DNA of 60,000 bases from Nymphaea colorata. Taxonomy: Eukaryota; Streptophyta; Magnoliopsida; Nymphaeales; Nymphaeaceae. Each line of letters starts with the position of its first letter. Position 1 is the first letter of the stretch. A program made the position numbers and the translations under genes. Positions 57,186 through 60,000 of this stretch are shown one piece after another. Location: NCBI RefSeq assembly GCF_008831285.2, contig NC_045147.1:11165427-11225426 (forward strand), given 5' to 3'. The notes under the pieces were generated by a model. The model made no database searches, was not told where the DNA came from, and saw nothing but the letters and a program-made list of their open reading frames with translations.

Positions 57186-57543
57186 TGTCAAAGCAACCTT
57201 AGTATATTTTTGCACTTTTTGCTTTTCGGAATCGATAACCCTGAAGAGGATGAATGCAAAAGTAAGATATGATTTGGTATGCATCTTTAACAAACAGAAA
57301 AGTAAGAAACTGAAAATTTCAATTACTGAAGAAATTATGGCAATCCTAAGGAATCGCACAAAGTTAGGTTGAGTTTTGATGGCAATAAGATTGATAACCT
57401 TGTCAGTTCCATAAATGTAATCACAGTATGTAAAGAGAGAGGCAAAATTGCTTTGGCTCTTTCCAACATAGTGATGGAAATCATGGTATTCGGCACCTCC
57501 ATAGAATGGAATAAATCAGTTGGGACTCCACGGGAAATCTAAC
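57186..57543 (-). pseudogene. SMO1 copy D, exon 3 and fused exon 4/5 remnant
   Basis: Exon 3 (57543-57399, 145 bp, same splice sites as copy B) encodes DFPWSPN, then TGA where B has arginine 227, then FIPFYGGAEYHDFHHYVGKS and the IYGTDK end. The third histidine box is HDFHH instead of HDYHH, and tyrosine 219 is leucine. At 57240 GYRFRKA is followed directly by the tail of exon 5. The rest of exon 4, intron 4 and most of exon 5 are deleted, and the TAG of B reads TGG. Exons 1-2 would lie beyond the window. A pseudogene by at least two lesions. Introns are kept, so it is a segmental duplicate, not a retrocopy. Confidence 0.85.
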
Positions 57544-59499
57544 CTGGGTGGAACATGGACAGATGTTAACAGTTGATAAAGGCAACAAATTGCAGTGGTT
57601 GTAAGTTATAACACTAGAAATGCATGCCTTTCGAGACATATAAGTAGAATCATTAAATAGACAAGATACTGAAGAAGAATAGCTTTCAGATCATAATCGT
57701 TTCAATGAGAATTTAGCATACTGACAAAGGAACCAAGGAAACCATCTAGGCCTGGTTTGGTAGCTATAAAATGAGAATCTGAAGATGTTTTATCAAGCAC
57801 TTAATGCCTTCAACCCTTCATATTCAGTTCATCAGCTTCTCAGAAGCGTGCATTTGGGAGATAGGATTGCGAGAGTGGAGACGAAGGTGGAGCAACTACC
57901 GAATATTATAAAATCTCCCTAAGTTAAGCTTTCCTCTCCTGGTACTCCCTGCCAAAAGATCATATGCCTGCATTACGTAACAATTATTTTTGAACCAAAG
58001 TGCTTCACTATTTATGATCATAAAAACTATCTCGTCAATTCTTAAAAGAACACATGGCACAATCGTTAAAACAACATGAACATTTCTAAAGTGAAAAAGG
58101 GGAGAGACATTTCAAAGTTCACTGGACAATTATCCATTCTTTTGCTTTATTTTCACCACAGTACGCACATTCACGATCCATTAACGTTATCTGAATGGTA
58201 GCAACCAAATGATGGCACTCTAAACTTCCAAAGTCTATGCGGAAACAATGATCAAAGATTGTTGAATCTGTAAACATGATTTGGACGAAGTCAGTTTGAA
58301 GATAAATTTTTAATCTTCATATTGGAGGGAAGTCTAGGGTTTGAGTGCCACCAAAATGAGGCCCAAGTGGTCCACATTGTTGCCTGAGCTTGATGGAATG
58401 GTTCACACAGTCAGGCTCAAGTTCCATTTAATCAATCTGGCATTTGTAAGTTGCCAACTTACTGTGGTTCCATAAATATAAATTTCTAGTGTAACAGATC
58501 ATCTGAGGCACATTCAACTGGCTTCTGCTTTCCCCAACCAACAAAAATCGAGCTCTTATGTTTGAGGGGTGTAAATTAGTAGTAAAAAATTAAGCCGAGC
58601 ATACGGAGATGACTCCGGGACTCAGTCCTCAGCTCGGTGAGAAAATAAAGAAAAACAAAAATTGACAAGAACCTAACTTTTTGACAAGTACTAAATACTG
58701 TTCACAGAATCAGGTATACAAAAAAACCTGTTTTATGGGTTTGCTAAGTACTTGATGCAGCAAAACTCCTTGTTTTATAGTCAGCAGAAAATCAAATTGG
58801 GGCACTTCTGGTAGAAAGATTCCAAGGTGGAGAAAACCTGCAATGACACAGACTGCTTGCAGAGAAAGAAGCCACAATGTTTTATCATTCATTGGAAGCC
58901 TAATTCAAGGTTATTTGTATCATGTCTTCCTTCTGGATTTGTAGTTCAATCAGTCATTCTTTTCTTTTATTCCGTTTTCTTGGTGTGATTCATTGAACTT
59001 CTTAAGACCTTGTGTTATGGCATCCATGTATTTGGCATATGACTCTTCTTAAAAGCAGGTAATTAGAGTTTTGTCAAAAGAATATTTGAAGATTCACAAA
59101 CATGTTTTGTCATTTCGCATAAGAGCACATGGACCTCAGACCTCACTATGTCTTTCCCCTTCCACCATTGCTGGGCGTCAAATTTTCCTTCAAGTACTAA
59201 AAATTTAATGGATATAAAAATATAACTTCTAGATTGAGAACCACGATCCATAAGACCCATTGACTTACTAAAAAGTATAAAGCTTGCTTATTTTAGACGA
59301 TAATGTGCAAATTGTGTATTCAATAAAAGAACCTACCCAAACCACTAGCTTTCCCTAGTCGACAAACCTTATAAGGATGAGAGCAATGAATTCAACATGG
59401 TGGGGAATATGAAACACAGGAATCGCGTCCCAGAGAATTGATGCTTGAACTCTCATATCATGCCCTTATCTAACGTCCCATAACTTATGTGTGTAGAAG
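57544..59499. other. Intron 2 of SMO D with 1.05-kb insertion relative to B
   Basis: 57544-57776 aligns with 30122-30375, and 58830-59499 aligns with 30412-31075. Between them 57777-58830 has no counterpart in copy B. Its inside shows no clear terminal repeats or known domain, so it could be an insertion in D or a deletion in B. Confidence 0.6.
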
Positions 59500-59800
59500 G
59501 AAAACAAAAAGAGTGTCGAATCAACATCTATCTTGGTTGGCGCTGGATCCACCCATTTCGCTTGTGAACAAACTAAGGAACTCTTTGGGTGCCATATAAT
59601 TGAACAACAGAGCTTCAAAGTGGTAGTTGGAAATGGAGACGTAAATAGGTTTGGAAGAGGAAGTGTCCCCAGAAATTCAGGGCAGAAGTTTCTGATGGAT
59701 CTATACCCGTTATCCATGGGAGGCACTGACCTTGTATTTGGAAATCTAATGGCTGAAGCAATAGGGTGCACAAAAAGGGATTTTGTTGCAATGAAATGAG
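59500..59800 (+). pseudogene. Ty3/gypsy protease remnant near SMO D
   Basis: LVGAGSTHFACEQTKELFGC, then FKVVVGNGD, FGRGSVPRN, GQKFLMDLYPLSMGGTDLVF and GNLMAEAIGCTKRDF in one open frame. The active-site motif reads GAG instead of DSG/DTG. It is more complete than the copy at 31030-31400 and nearly identical where they overlap. Confidence 0.78.
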
Positions 59801-60000
59801 GTTTAAAATTAAGTTTACGTTGCCTTATTAGTTTCTCATTTATTTTTTAATATTTTAAATTTTTTTAAAAATTTACCATATTTTCTTTCCCATATAGTAC
59901 TCAACGAAGACTTTGCCATTTAAAATGAGAAACCAATAATTGTGACTAGACTAGGGCTGGGCATCGGGCCGGGCCAGCCTGACCAGAAAAAAGTGCCCAA
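59801..60000. other. Duplicated intron DNA, then hAT-like terminus
   Basis: 59801-59945 aligns with 31380-31530. At about 59951 TAGGGCTGGGCATCGGGCC starts, the GC-rich terminus of the family at 12490 and 39270. It breaks the alignment with copy B, so it is an insertion after duplication, running off the window. Confidence 0.55.

Noticed and set aside
57186-57543. SMO copy D as a processed retrocopy
   Set aside because: Exon 4 and 5 remnants are joined without an intron, but intron 3 with its splice sites is kept and flanking DNA is duplicated with it, so it is a segmental duplicate with a deletion.

Overview
This is a piece of a plant nuclear genome, almost certainly a flowering plant. The genes carry GT-AG introns, the DNA is AT-rich, and most of it is layered retrotransposon and MITE debris. 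I cannot name the species. No rRNA, tRNA, CRISPR or bacterial-type operon is visible.

The only recognisable host gene family is a tandem cluster of sterol C4-methyl oxidase 1 (SMO1, methylsterol monooxygenase) copies, all on the minus strand. Copy A (5554-6292) has exons 1-2 with a frameshift and a lost splice donor. Copy B (29573-33530) is the one intact gene: five exons and 315 codons, with all three histidine boxes. Copy C (exon 1 at 49059-49388, exons 3-4 at 40139-40402) has lost exon 2 and is filled with nested retrotransposons. Copy D (57186-57543) has exon 3 with a stop codon plus a fused exon 4/5 remnant; its 5' half would lie beyond the window. A fifth scrap (about 14380-14700) resembles the 3' end of copy C. 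Exon 1 is exactly 330 bp in A, B and C, and exon 3 is 145 bp in B and D, so the copies descend from one gene with one intron layout.

The duplicated unit is larger than the gene. Intron 2 of A, B and D holds pieces of the same decayed Ty3/gypsy element on the plus strand (reverse transcriptase and integrase in A, RNase H in A and B, protease in B and D), so the gypsy insertion predates the duplications. Related upstream DNA recurs at 16200-17600, 34320-35200 and 54625-55160. Related 3' flanking DNA recurs at 29010-29570 and 56565-57185.

Layout: 1-852 TRIM-like element; 1081-3640 gypsy debris in intron 2 of A; 5554-6292 SMO A; 8100-10023 LARD-like element; 10480-11420 copia gag/protease debris; 12490-16190 hAT-, CACTA- and Harbinger-type elements; 16200-21290 repeated flank; 22270-22860 LINE remnant; 24640-26896 degenerate copia pol; 29573-33530 SMO B; 33927-34260 copia scrap; 36000-39600 MITEs and LTR pieces; 39960-49388 SMO C with copia Y, copia X and the very young LTR element Z nested inside; 49590-56100 repeats, a GC-rich gene-like 5' end and a deleted copia; 57186-59940 SMO D and its gypsy-bearing intron.

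Of the copies seen, only B could make a complete enzyme. The others show several independent routes of gene death: point frameshift, donor loss, nonsense mutation, deletion, and transposon-mediated deletion.
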